NCBI GenBank assembly: GCA_035623255.1
Contig: DASPTU010000034.1
Location: forward strand, 1-45,403
Reading direction: 5' to 3'
DNA: 45,403 bases
From: JAFAGX01 sp035623255
Lineage (GTDB): Bacteria; Acidobacteriota; Terriglobia; Terriglobales; Acidobacteriaceae
Part shown: positions 23,963 to 34,200 of the stretch, in pieces
Position numbering within the stretch: position 1 is the first letter of the stretch
Layout: each line of letters begins with the position of its first letter
Position numbers and translations under genes: made by a program
Notes under the pieces: generated by a model
What the model was told of the DNA's origin: nothing
Databases searched by the model: none
Seen by the model: the letters and a program-made list of their open reading frames with translations, nothing else

Positions 23963-25453
23963 TCAGAATTTTCGCGAATGTTCCTTCGCCCAACGCTCGA
24001 TGACGATTTTCTTTTCCGTGTAAAACTCAATCGCGTCACGACCTTGCGCGTGCACGATTCCGAAGAAGCTGTCCTTCCAGCCACTGAAGGGGAAATACGC
24101 CATTGGAGCAGCCACACCGATGTTAATACCAATATTGCCCGCAGGCGCTTCATAGCGGAAGCGGCGGGCCGCCGAGCCGCTGGAAGTGAATAATGACGCC
24201 TGATTGCCGTAAGCGCTCCGCTCGAGGAATGCCAGGGCTTGGTCCAGATCGCTGGCATGAACCAGGCTGAGCACCGGTCCGAAAATCTCGGTATCCACCA
24301 ATTCGCTGTCGGATGGCAAATTGTCGAGGATCGTCGGCTTCACAAAATTTCCCGCTTCGTGCTTTGCAATCTTTGCATTACGTCCATCCAGCAGAACCTT
24401 TGCTCCCTGTTGCTCGCCGATACCGATCAAAGATTCGATACGCGACTTGCTCTGCTGCGTGATTACTGGCCCCATTTGCGTGCTTTCGTCGAGACCGTTG
24501 CCGACGCGCAACCTAGCAGCAGCATCCGCAATCGAATCGCGGAAAGTTCTTTGTGCTTCACCGACCGTAACCGCGACCGATACAGCCAGGCAGCGCTGGC
24601 CGGCACAGCCGAAGGCGCTGTCGCCGACGATTTGCGTTGCCATAGCCATGTCCGCGTCGGGGAGAACGATGACATGGTTCTTGGCTCCCCCCTGGCATTG
24701 CGCGCGCTTCCCATTGGCGCCAGCTCGCGCATAAACATGCCGCGCCACTGGTGTGGACCCGACAAAGCTGATGGCTCGGACCTTCGGATGTTCAATCAGG
24801 GCGTTCACCACATCCTTGTCGCCATTGATGATGCTGACCACGCCTTTAGGCAGTCCGGTCTGCTCCAGCAACTCAAAAACCCGCCGCATGGTAAGCGGAA
24901 CTCGCTCCGACGGTTTCAAGATGAATGAATTTCCGCATGCGATGGCGTAGGGCAGAAACCAGAACGGAACCATCCCGGGGAAATTGAAAGGAGTAATCGC
25001 GGCCACAACCCCCAGAGGCTGACGAATCATGGTTTCGTCGATTCCCCGTGCAACATCTTCGAGGTTATAGCCTTGCATCATGGTCGGGATGCCACATGCA
25101 ACTTCAACATTTTCGATGGTGCGGCGAAGTTCGGCTTTCGCTTCCGCAAAAGTTTTGCCGTTTTCTTCAGTAATGATCCGACCCAGTTCGTCGATGTGAT
25201 CTTCGAGAAGCTGCTTCAACTTGAACAGCGGCTGGATTCGGTCCTCAGGTGGTGTGCGGCGCCATTCCGGAAAAGCGCCCGCCGCAGCTTCGACGGCGGT
25301 GGCAACCTCAGCGGGGTTCGAAAGAGGAACCTTGGCGATCGCCTCGCCTGTCGCCGGGTTTGTCACGTCCATCCAATTGGAGCTACTGGAATCTACCCAT
25401 TGGCCGCCAAGATAGTTTGGAACCTTTGTGAGCGGCGGAGCTGCAACCGTCAT
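23963..25453 (-). CDS. mmsA: methylmalonate/malonate-semialdehyde dehydrogenase (CoA-acylating)
   Basis: 496 residues from ATG 25453 with GGAGGTGA upstream. Aldehyde dehydrogenase fold with TPFNFPGMVPFWFLPYA (about 154-170) and the catalytic Cys288 in FGCAGQRCLAVSV. The Gly-Gln-Arg-Cys sequence and the absence of the usual ELGGK glutamate (here CQGGAKNH) are diagnostic for the CoA-dependent MmsA/IolA branch. It turns methylmalonate or malonate semialdehyde into propionyl- or acetyl-CoA. As last gene of the polyamine operon it could finish the breakdown of beta-alanine arising from the aminopropyl group. Confidence 0.9.
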   Translation of the reverse strand: MTVAAPPLTKVPNYLGGQWVDSSSSNWMDVTNPATGEAIAKVPLSNPAEVATAVEAAAGAFPEWRRTPPEDRIQPLFKLKQLLEDHIDELGRIITEENGKTFAEAKAELRRTIENVEVACGIPTMMQGYNLEDVARGIDETMIRQPLGVVAAITPFNFPGMVPFWFLPYAIACGNSFILKPSERVPLTMRRVFELLEQTGLPKGVVSIINGDKDVVNALIEHPKVRAISFVGSTPVARHVYARAGANGKRAQCQGGAKNHVIVLPDADMAMATQIVGDSAFGCAGQRCLAVSVAVTVGEAQRTFRDSIADAAARLRVGNGLDESTQMGPVITQQSKSRIESLIGIGEQQGAKVLLDGRNAKIAKHEAGNFVKPTILDNLPSDSELVDTEIFGPVLSLVHASDLDQALAFLERSAYGNQASLFTSSGSAARRFRYEAPAGNIGINIGVAAPMAYFPFSGWKDSFFGIVHAQGRDAIEFYTEKKIVIERWAKEHSRKF

Positions 25454-25508
25454 TTGTTGTCACCTCCAATTGAAAAGTTACCCGCGGACAAGAAGATCGG
25501 CCAGCGCG

Positions 25509-26873
25509 TTACCCAACCGGCTGGGCCACGACTTGGCTCTTTTCGCAGACTGTCTCCAGCGCGGCTTCCAGCACGTCCAGACCCTCGTCCATCTGCTCGT
25601 CTGTCACTACCAGCGGAACCAGGACCCGGATCACATTTGAGTAAGAACCGGCGGTGATTGTGATCAAGCCGTGCTCGTAGCAGTATTGCGCGATCTGCTT
25701 GGTCTCTGCGGCAGCAGGTTCGCGAGACTCGGCCGATCGGACTAACTCGATAGCCTGCATCCCCCCCAAGCCCCGAACATCGCCGACCGCAGGCCAATGT
25801 TTCTGCCATTGCCTGGCACGTTTTTGAAAATGGGTGCCAATCTGATTGGCGCGAATCAGCAGATTTTCATGCTCAAACAGATCGAGGACGGCCAATCCTG
25901 CTGCACACGAAGCCGGATTCCCGGCAAAGGTCCCACCCAGACCGCCAGGGCCAGGCGCGTCCATGATTTCAGCACGACCGGTTATTGCAGCCAATGGCAA
26001 GCCACCACCCAGCGACTTCGCGGTCACCAGAATATCTGGCTCCATACCGTAATGTTCGCTTGCGAATAGTTTTCCCGTACGCCCGAACCCGCTCTGCACT
26101 TCGTCGGCAATGAACAGAACACCGTGCTTATGACAAATGTCAATCAATACGCTGAAATAATCGGGCGGAGGAACGACGAATCCTCCTTCACCCAAAACAG
26201 GCTCGGCAATCACCGCCGCCACATCCTCCGATGCAACTACGCGTTTGAAAGTGTCTTCCAGGTGGCGTGCACAGTAGAGATCGCACGAAGGGTACTTCAG
26301 CGAATACGAGCAGCGATAGCAGTAGGCGTAAGGAATCCGGTAAACATCGCTGGGAAACGGCGCGAAGCCCGCCTTATAGGGGTGCGTCTTGCTGGTAAGC
26401 GCCAGAGTCATCATCGTGCGGCCGTGGAACGCGTCTTCGAATGCGATAATTCCCGGCCGGCCCGTGTGCGCGCGGGCGATCTTGACCGCGTTCTCGACCG
26501 CCTCGGCGCCGCTGTTGACGAAGAGGGTCTTCTTGGGAAATTTGCCGGGCGTTACCTGGTTCATTCTCTCCGCTAGCCGTATATATCCTTCGTAGGGCGT
26601 GACTTGAATACAAGTGTGCAGAAATTTATCAAGCTGTGACCGGATCGCTGAGACTACCGGCTCGCGACGATGCCCCATATTGATACAGCCGATGCCCCCG
26701 GCAAAATCGATGTAGCGATTGCCGTCGACGTCTTCAATCCAGGCATCCTGGGCCTTTGCCACGTACACAGGAGTGCTGTGCGAAAGCCCGCGAGGGACTG
26801 CTGCGGCTCGTCTTTCCGCTAAGGCCTTCGACTTTGGTCCAGGAATCGTTGTTCGAACTTGAATCGTGCCCAT
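25509..26873 (-). CDS. gabT: class III aminotransferase, 4-aminobutyrate type
   Basis: 454 residues. PLP enzyme with the phosphate-binding SGAEAVENAVKIAR (about 121-134), FHGRTMMTLALTSKTHPYKAGF (149-170), IADEVQSGFGRTG with the PLP-ring Asp257, and the Schiff-base Lys286 in VTAKSLGGGLP. GabT moves the amino group of GABA to 2-oxoglutarate. An insert YCYRCSYSLKYPSCDLYC has four cysteines (185, 188, 197, 201) that could bind a metal, as described for some GABA transaminases. A related putrescine or ornithine aminotransferase is possible. The start has no rival, and it abuts the dehydrogenase gene by nine bases. Confidence 0.85.
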   Translation of the reverse strand: MGTIQVRTTIPGPKSKALAERRAAAVPRGLSHSTPVYVAKAQDAWIEDVDGNRYIDFAGGIGCINMGHRREPVVSAIRSQLDKFLHTCIQVTPYEGYIRLAERMNQVTPGKFPKKTLFVNSGAEAVENAVKIARAHTGRPGIIAFEDAFHGRTMMTLALTSKTHPYKAGFAPFPSDVYRIPYAYCYRCSYSLKYPSCDLYCARHLEDTFKRVVASEDVAAVIAEPVLGEGGFVVPPPDYFSVLIDICHKHGVLFIADEVQSGFGRTGKLFASEHYGMEPDILVTAKSLGGGLPLAAITGRAEIMDAPGPGGLGGTFAGNPASCAAGLAVLDLFEHENLLIRANQIGTHFQKRARQWQKHWPAVGDVRGLGGMQAIELVRSAESREPAAAETKQIAQYCYEHGLITITAGSYSNVIRVLVPLVVTDEQMDEGLDVLEAALETVCEKSQVVAQPVG

Positions 26874-26882
26874 GACAGCTCC

Positions 26883-28364
26883 TCAATACCAGCCGATCGG
26901 AGACTCATTCAGATTGATGTAGACCTGTTTTGTCTCCAAGTATTCTTCGATTCCCCAGGGCCCGAGCTCGCGTCCGAATCCTGACTGCTTGTAGCCGCCC
27001 CAGGGGGCCTCGACATAAGTCGGCTGCATGTGATTCACCCACACGATACCGGAGCGTAACGACTTCACCGCGCGAAAGGCTTTGAAAATATCGCGCGTCC
27101 AAACTGCCGCTGCTAATCCGTAAGGAGAATCATTGGCAATTCTTATGGCTTCTTTTTCGTCTTCAAAGGGAATGACGGCAGCAACCGGACCGAAGATCTC
27201 CTCCCGGGCGATGCGGGCGGAATTAGTGACGTCATAGAAAATCGTCGGTTCGATATAAAAGCCCTTGCTGAACTCTCCGGCCCGGCCACCGCCAATGGCC
27301 AGCTTGGCTTCTTTCTTTCCGACTTCCTGATAGGAGCGGACGCGCTCGTACTGCTCTTTGCTGACCACAGGGCCCATCTTAGTATCGCGCTCCAGAGGAG
27401 CTCCCAGCTTGATGTTCCTGGCTTTCTCAGTCATCGCATCAACAAACTTTTTGTAAATCGGTTTCTGGACCAAAATGCGGCTGCCGGCAGAACAAACTTC
27501 CCCCTGATTGATAAAGACTCCGAACAGCGCCCCATCAATCGCAGCTTCAAAATCAGCATCGGCGAAGAAGATATTGGGCGACTTGCCGCCTAGCTCCAGC
27601 GTTACCCGCTTTACCGTATCGGCCGCCATTTTGACGATGATTTTGCCAACCGCTGCACTCCCGGTGAAGGCGATCTTGTTCACGTCTGGATGCTGTACCA
27701 GCGGCGCGCCGCAAGTTTCTCCAAATCCAGTTACAATGTTGACAACGCCCGGCGGGAGGCCCACGTCGGAAAACCAGTTCGCCATCTCCAAAGCCGTGAG
27801 CGGCGTCTGCTCCGCTGGTTTCAGCACGCAGGTACACCCCGCCGCCAGTGCTGGAGCCAGCTTCCAGGCAGCCATCAGAAGTGGGTAGTTCCACGGAATG
27901 ATCTGACCAGCGACACCGACAGGTTCTTTCAGTGAGAGGCTGACGGCGTTGTCCGGAACCGGGTTGACGAATCCCAGAACTTTCGTAGCCAGCCCGCCGT
28001 AATACTCGAAGCACGTCGCCACATCAGCAATGTCGAACTCCGCTTCGACGATTGGCTTGCCGCAGTTGCGTGCCTCGAGCTCCGCGAGTTTAGCTGCATT
28101 CTGGCGAATCTTGTCAGCCAGCCGAAACAACACACGCCCGCGTTCTTGAGCAGTCGTTGAGCTCCACGGACCATTTTCAAACGCAGCCTTGGCAGCGACG
28201 ACCGCACGATTGACGTCTTCCGCATTGGCATCCGGAACCTGAGCAATGACCTCTTCCGACGCTGGATCGTACACCGGAAACGTTTTGCTCGACTGGCTGT
28301 CAACCCATTCGCCATTCACATACATTTGATAAGTGCGCACATCCGCTTTTACACCTGATGGCAT
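26883..28364 (-). CDS. NAD-dependent aldehyde dehydrogenase (gamma-aminobutyraldehyde / betaine-aldehyde type)
   Basis: 493 residues. Complete catalytic set: Asn159 in IPWNYPLLM, Glu257 in LELGGKSPN, and Cys291 in NQGEVCSAGSR, plus EEIFGPVAAVIPF and the C-terminal GGYKQSGFGRELG. The family includes PuuC, PatD and BetB. Given the neighbours, oxidation of 4-aminobutanal (or 3-aminopropanal) to the amino acid is the most likely role. It lies in the middle of the leftward polyamine operon with nine- to ten-base gaps on both sides. Confidence 0.85.
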   Translation of the reverse strand: MPSGVKADVRTYQMYVNGEWVDSQSSKTFPVYDPASEEVIAQVPDANAEDVNRAVVAAKAAFENGPWSSTTAQERGRVLFRLADKIRQNAAKLAELEARNCGKPIVEAEFDIADVATCFEYYGGLATKVLGFVNPVPDNAVSLSLKEPVGVAGQIIPWNYPLLMAAWKLAPALAAGCTCVLKPAEQTPLTALEMANWFSDVGLPPGVVNIVTGFGETCGAPLVQHPDVNKIAFTGSAAVGKIIVKMAADTVKRVTLELGGKSPNIFFADADFEAAIDGALFGVFINQGEVCSAGSRILVQKPIYKKFVDAMTEKARNIKLGAPLERDTKMGPVVSKEQYERVRSYQEVGKKEAKLAIGGGRAGEFSKGFYIEPTIFYDVTNSARIAREEIFGPVAAVIPFEDEKEAIRIANDSPYGLAAAVWTRDIFKAFRAVKSLRSGIVWVNHMQPTYVEAPWGGYKQSGFGRELGPWGIEEYLETKQVYINLNESPIGWY

Positions 28365-28373
28365 ATGGACCTC

Positions 28374-29825
28374 CTACCGGCTCCGCTCCCCTGCTCGCAC
28401 GAGTGAGTCAGCAGCTACCCGAAGCTGTGGTTTGTGACGGCCATAGACAAAGAAGAAAAACGCCGCCAACCCCACAAAGAACGCCGTGAATCCAAACATC
28501 GTCGCCTCATAGCGCCATAAAGACGTGATTTGCTTGGCAGGCGAGAACGCCAGCACAATACCCAAAATTGTTGTCAGCAAGCCGCTGGCTCCGGCAAATA
28601 TCAGAACATTCCTGCCGTATCGACCGCTGGGTTCAGGCTCACGGAATGCAAATTTCAACAACGCTGCGAAAACATAAACAAACGGCACCAACTGCAACAC
28701 AACGGCGAGAGAAAGCATCGTCTGAAACGCTTCTTGTACTCCACCCGTAGCGGCGAAATTGATAGCGCAAAGTCCTAGCGAAACCACAAATTGCACAATC
28801 AATGCCGCATGCGGCGTGGCGTATCGAGGATGCACTCTGCCCAGCCACGAGGGCATATAAGAATCGAGCCCGGCGACGAACGGGATTCGCGCTGAGCCCC
28901 CCATCCAAGCAGAGCCGATTCCGGCAATTGACAGGCTGAGCATGAGTGCAAACGGCGCCACCATCCAACTAACCCCAACCTTGGACGCCATGTGGCTCAC
29001 CGCCTGTACGATTCCCTGGAGGACGCTGATCTGGTCTTTGCCAACCGCAATTAGCAGCGTCAATGTAACCGCGACGTATAACGCCCCGGAGATGAAGCCT
29101 CCCCACGCGACCGCTCCCGGCAAGGTATGCTGGGGATCCCGAATTTCATCTCCCATCACTGAGGCTAGTTCCAAGCCGACTAAACCAAAGCAGATCACAC
29201 CAAACGAGTTCAGAACGAACCGTGGATTAGCTGGAACTCGAAACTCGGACGCGTTTACGGTTGTTCCGTAGTGACCAAGGATCACAACTCCCAGAATAAT
29301 CAGAGTGGCAGCAGCAATTCCTGTTCCGATAGCGCCTAAATTGTTGAGCCATTTCCCAACGCCCAGTCCCACGATATTCAGAATCGTCAGCAGCCCGAGC
29401 AAGAGCAAGGATGCGATCAAGGCAAAGGTCTTGCTATCTGCCAACGCTTCATGGCCCGGCCCCAGAACAAATACTGATACTCCGACGAAGTAGAGCATGA
29501 CCGTGGGCACGTAAAGCATATTGTTGGTCCAGTAACACCAGCCAGAAAGAAACCCGTGCCAGTCGCCAAACACTTCTTTCGCCCACAAGTACACGCCACC
29601 TTCCCCCGGATAGCGATGCGCCAACTCGATGACAGCGATGCCCTGTGGCCAGAAAAAGAGCAGCAGCGAAATGATCCACAACCAGAGGGTCACGCCACCG
29701 TTGGCCGCAATCGAAGGCACCACATTCAGGTTGAAAACCGCTACAACAAACAGCAGAACCAGGTCCCAACGGCCCAGGACACGCTTCAGATGAGGCTGTC
29801 CGGCCTCATTTTTATCGGGTGACAA
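28374..29825 (-). CDS. APC-superfamily amino acid/polyamine permease
   Basis: 483 residues with about 12 membrane helices. The first helices hold VVPSIAANGGVTLWLWIISLLLFFWPQGIAVIELAHRYPGEGGVYLWAKEVFG, in which the unwound TM1 region and the PGEGGVYLW motif of the APC/AGT fold are visible. Transported compounds in this family range from glutamate/GABA to putrescine (PuuP-like). As the locus also has a full PotABCD importer, this may be a second uptake route or an antiporter of GABA or similar intermediates. It is nine bases from the dehydrogenase and 14 from the aminotransferase. Confidence 0.85.
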   Translation of the reverse strand: MSPDKNEAGQPHLKRVLGRWDLVLLFVVAVFNLNVVPSIAANGGVTLWLWIISLLLFFWPQGIAVIELAHRYPGEGGVYLWAKEVFGDWHGFLSGWCYWTNNMLYVPTVMLYFVGVSVFVLGPGHEALADSKTFALIASLLLLGLLTILNIVGLGVGKWLNNLGAIGTGIAAATLIILGVVILGHYGTTVNASEFRVPANPRFVLNSFGVICFGLVGLELASVMGDEIRDPQHTLPGAVAWGGFISGALYVAVTLTLLIAVGKDQISVLQGIVQAVSHMASKVGVSWMVAPFALMLSLSIAGIGSAWMGGSARIPFVAGLDSYMPSWLGRVHPRYATPHAALIVQFVVSLGLCAINFAATGGVQEAFQTMLSLAVVLQLVPFVYVFAALLKFAFREPEPSGRYGRNVLIFAGASGLLTTILGIVLAFSPAKQITSLWRYEATMFGFTAFFVGLAAFFFFVYGRHKPQLRVAADSLVRAGERSR

Positions 29826-29839
29826 GGATTCTTATGCCC

Positions 29840-31213
29840 CTATCCAACAGCGACGGGCGCCATGCGCTCCTGCTGAGCTTTGGCCAGCGCCGGCGCGACA
29901 TCTTCAAAGGCTGAAAGATGCTTGTCGATGTCGGCGTCCGTATGCTGCACTGAGATCGTCCACTGTTCGTCCCACCAGAACGGCTGCGCCATTACGCCAC
30001 GATTCATCATGGCGAACCAGTAATGCCGCCACAAATCGGTATCAATCGTGGTCCAGTCACGGTAATTGCGAATCTCGGCGGGGAAAAGCATCAGCACGCC
30101 ATTGGCGCCAGCGGTGGCAATGTATGCCTGGAGGCCAGTCTTCGCGATTGTCCTGCGATAACCTTCCGAAAGTTTCTTGCTGAGTCTTTCAACGTGCGCG
30201 TAGTTTTCGCGAGTGAGCACCTCGCGGAACATAGCTAAGCCAGCCGCCATAGAAACGGGGTTCGTATTGTAAGTGCCGCCGTGGAAAACCTTGTGCTGGG
30301 AGATCAGATCCATCACGGACTTGTGAGTACCAAAGGCAGCCAGCGGGAATCCTCCGCCAATCGATTTGGCCAGGCAGATTATGTCCGGTTTTACGCCGAA
30401 GTACTCTGACGCCCCGCCCCAGCCGAGTTTGGCACCAGTCTTGACTTCATCAAAGATCAGCAACGAGCCGTTTTTGTCGCAGATTTCCCGCAATCCCTCA
30501 AGGAATCCAGGCTGCGGCAGACACAAACCCACATTCATCATGATGGGTTCGAGAATAATCGCAGCGATCTGGCCGGGGTTTTCCTTGAACCGTCGTTCAA
30601 CGCTGGCGAGATTGTTGAAGGTAGCCACCGGCACATTGGCCAATGCAGCCTTGGGGACTCCAAGACCTCCGGGGACAGAAATCGGAGCATTCACGTCACC
30701 AAAATCAGGCGCATGCGGCTTGACGCTGACCAGGGCTGCATCATGCAATCCGTGGTAGCAGCCCTCAAATTTCAAAATCTTATCGCGGCCGGTGGCAGCG
30801 CGCGCCAACCGGCAAGCGTGCATAGTCGCCTCGGTGCCACTCGAGCCGAAGCGAACCATTTCAACTGGGAATCGCTGGGCAATTTCCTCCGCAAGTTGCC
30901 ATTCCATGTCGTGAGGCATGCCGAACATCGTTCCCGTGCGCAATCGCGGCTCGACGGCTTTCATCACGGCAGGATGGCAGTGGCCCGCCATCAAGGCTCC
31001 GAAGCAAAGGTTGTGATCGAGGTAGTCGTTGCCGTCGAGATCCCGGAAGTGCCCGCCGTGCCCTTCCTTGACGAAAATCGGATACGGGTCATAAGCGCGA
31101 TAGTTGCTGGCCACACCAAGAGGAATTCTCTTCAGGTTTCGCTTATGGGACTCGGCGGATTTGGGCGTGCGACGCTCGTAGGTCGCCACTTCCTTCTGCA
31201 GTTCGGGGTACAT
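29840..31213 (-). CDS. class III (subgroup II) PLP aminotransferase, glutamate-1-semialdehyde-mutase-like
   Basis: 457 residues from ATG 31213, preferred over 31234 because CTGGAGACCTCG precedes it. PLP motifs: VRFGSSGTEATMHACRLARA, YHGLHDAAL, IFDEVKTGAKLGWGGASEYFGV with the ring Asp, and Lys283 in CLAKSIGGGFPLAAFG. The overall style resembles HemL, but the long N-terminus and the absence of a heme-synthesis context argue for a catabolic omega-amino-acid or diamine aminotransferase. In this operon beta-alanine or 1,3-diaminopropane is a plausible substrate. It lies 76 bases downstream of the outer-membrane receptor gene. Confidence 0.75.
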   Translation of the reverse strand: MYPELQKEVATYERRTPKSAESHKRNLKRIPLGVASNYRAYDPYPIFVKEGHGGHFRDLDGNDYLDHNLCFGALMAGHCHPAVMKAVEPRLRTGTMFGMPHDMEWQLAEEIAQRFPVEMVRFGSSGTEATMHACRLARAATGRDKILKFEGCYHGLHDAALVSVKPHAPDFGDVNAPISVPGGLGVPKAALANVPVATFNNLASVERRFKENPGQIAAIILEPIMMNVGLCLPQPGFLEGLREICDKNGSLLIFDEVKTGAKLGWGGASEYFGVKPDIICLAKSIGGGFPLAAFGTHKSVMDLISQHKVFHGGTYNTNPVSMAAGLAMFREVLTRENYAHVERLSKKLSEGYRRTIAKTGLQAYIATAGANGVLMLFPAEIRNYRDWTTIDTDLWRHYWFAMMNRGVMAQPFWWDEQWTISVQHTDADIDKHLSAFEDVAPALAKAQQERMAPVAVG

Positions 31214-31289
31214 CGAGGTCTCCAGGAATCTCAAGCCGCGTTTGCGGCCATTAGAATGTGCCGGGCAGCCGAAACCGCCCGGCTGAAGG

Positions 31290-34200
31290 CTAGAAGAAGA
31301 ATTTTAACGCAAACTGCACCAAGCGCGGATCCTCGGCCTGGGTAATCTTGCCGAATAGCGTTGGGCCGTCCGAGAAGCTACCATCCGGGTTGAAGAGGTT
31401 GGTGTGATTAAACACATTAAAGATCTCACCGCGGAACTGGAAATACTTGCTCTCGCTAATCGCGATTTTCTTGTGAACGGCGAAGTCCCACTCTTGCAGG
31501 CCAGGACCGCAGCAGATGGTTCGCTGCGTGCCAATGTTAAATTGCCCGAGTGGCGGATCCTGAAAATCATTGGGGTTGAACCAGAATCCACCGTTTGTTT
31601 TGGGATTCAACTTCTGGAACGGCGCGACCCGCTGAGGCGCTTCTGTACCCGTGAAGAAGATACTGGCAATGAGTTCGTTGTCGTCTTCGGTGTTGAGTCG
31701 AATCGGAAATCCTGACTGGAATTGAGTGATTCCGGAAATAGCCCAGTCATCTACCAGCCTGCCCTTCCAGCCTTGGTGCTTGGGGATGGGCAGCTCCCAG
31801 TCATAACTGATAACAAAACGCTGCGCGGAATTAAACAGCGAGAGTGCTCGGCTCGCGCGGAAGTTAAACGGATCGAGCGATTCCTCGAAGGTTGACCCGT
31901 CATCAATCGACTTGCTGAATGTGTACGCCGCCTGGAACTGCAACCCGTGGGAGAATCGCTTCTCCAGCATGGCTTCCAACGCATTGTAGTTCGAATTCGC
32001 GATTGTATCCTCGGCGAAGATGTCGCTGAACACCGGGATTCCATCCACTGGGCAGCCAACGCCTGTAAACGGATTGCAGGTCGGAGAGGAGTAGGGCCTC
32101 AAACCCACAAATTGCAACGTCTGGCCCGTACCGTTGACGATCTGACCGCTCGGCATGTGGAAGGGGAATCCCGACGGCACCGTAACGCTCCATTGTGTAT
32201 CTTGCAGAAAGGGACCGCACTGAGTTGGCGTTCCGAAGGAAGTGACGTTGTTGGGATTCAGGTTATAGAGCGTGATCATGTCCAGGCAGGTTTGCGGATT
32301 GGAATAGTTAACGTCGTGGGTCCCCAGCAAGCGGTGGCCTTGGGTACCCACATATCCGATCTGCAACATCAAGTCCTGGGCCAGCTGCCGCTGGATCGTC
32401 AGATTGTATTGCGCGGTGTACTGGGTGCGCAGGTGCGGCTGAAACTCCCCATAAAGAAGAATTGGTCGAAACAGGGACGCGTCGACCGGCTTCCCCGGAG
32501 TTGGAGTAATGATGCCAGTGAAGGGATTGGGCGCTGGAGTGCCGCCCGCTTGATACACGAAAGGGGTGTTAAAGAAGGTATTAAAGATCGAAGAACTTCC
32601 GCCGAATGGTGGCTCGGCACCGAACTGCGCCATCACGAGTTCTTCGATGGGGTTATAAAAAAGACCCCAACCAGTGCGAATGCTGGTTTTGCCATTGTTG
32701 CCGAAAAGCTTTCCCAGGAAGCCACTATCAAAGTTGGGACTATAGGCCAGACCGATTCGCGGAGCAAACGCCTTGTAGTAAGTCGAGGTCATGCCCGCGG
32801 GTATGCCCTTGTCCCCAGGAACTAATAGCCCGGTCGGCGTTACACCAGTATTTGCACAATTGGGATTGGCAACGCCGAACGACTGGAAGTAAGTGACGCT
32901 GAGCGGGCTGAGTTGACAAGGATATACCGTTGAATTTTGTCCGGGACGAAACGTTTCCACGTGCCCAGAGATGTCGGTCGGTGGTGTATTCAGTTCCCAG
33001 CGCAACCCGTAATTCAATGTCAGGTTAGGTTTGATCTTCCAGCTGTCCTGGGCAAAGGGATAAAGGGAGGTGCCGCGAACATCCTCGCGCTGACCAGATC
33101 CTTGCAGGTAGGTGTCATTCAGGCCCAGGAGGAATTCAGCGTAATTGTCGCCGTCACCCGGAATAATTGCGTTGGGCCCGGTGTTGTTCATCGTGAATTC
33201 GCCGTTTACGTCAAAATAGTAGTACTGATCGAAGCGCGAGCGGCGAATGTCGGCACCGAATTTAAAGGTATGGTTCCCCTTGATCCAAGTCAGGTTATCG
33301 GCCCACTGGAACGTATTTCCAACTTGAGGCAGCGTGCCCTCCCAATTGTTTCCAATGGCCGCTCCTCCGCTAATGTTGATGTACGGTACGCCGGTTTGTG
33401 AGGCTGGCAGACCGGTGGTGATCCCGAGTTTGGGGCTGGTGCCGTAGGTACTCGTGATTGCAGATGAATCTGATGTGCCCGTAAAGCAAAAAGCCGTCGC
33501 TGCCCCATTGCAGGAACCGGTCACCGCATTAGTGGTTGTAGGCTTTATGAATCCGATTTGCCCTTCCCGCATGTAGGTGAAGCGCGCCTCGTTAACGATG
33601 GTGTTGGTGATGCTCCAGGTGTGGCTCAAGTTCCACTGCTGATTGCGATTGTTATTGAAACTGCCGAAGCCCGGAACATTCGCGCCGGCGTTCTCAAACG
33701 TATCGTAAGGCTGGATTTCTCGCAGGTCCGTGAAGTAGTAGTACACGGATAAATCCTGACGAGTGGTGATTTTATGATCGAAACGCAGCGTGAACTGGTC
33801 CTCGTTGTTGGTGCTGACCGGTACCAATTGATTCAGGCCAGGCCCAACGTTCTGATTCGGAATATACTTTTGCATCAGGTTAACCGCCACAGGATCCTGA
33901 CAAGCGCTCGGTATCACTCCCGTGGGAAAAATGTCAGACCACGCCGCGCCAGCGACCGGCGTTGTTCCGCCCGACGCACCTATCGCGGTGGTGCAACCCG
34001 TGCGCCCGTTCAGAACGTCGGCTACCAACTGATTACTGATAGCACCGCCCCCAGCAAACCCTCCAACTCCTGAAAAGTCGCCGGTTCTTTGGGCAGGAGT
34101 TGGAACATTAACGACCTGCCCCGGAATCCCTTGCCGCACTCGTCGGCCCTCGTAGGAGATAAAAAAGAATGTCTGATCTTTTTTGATCGGCCCTCCAAAG

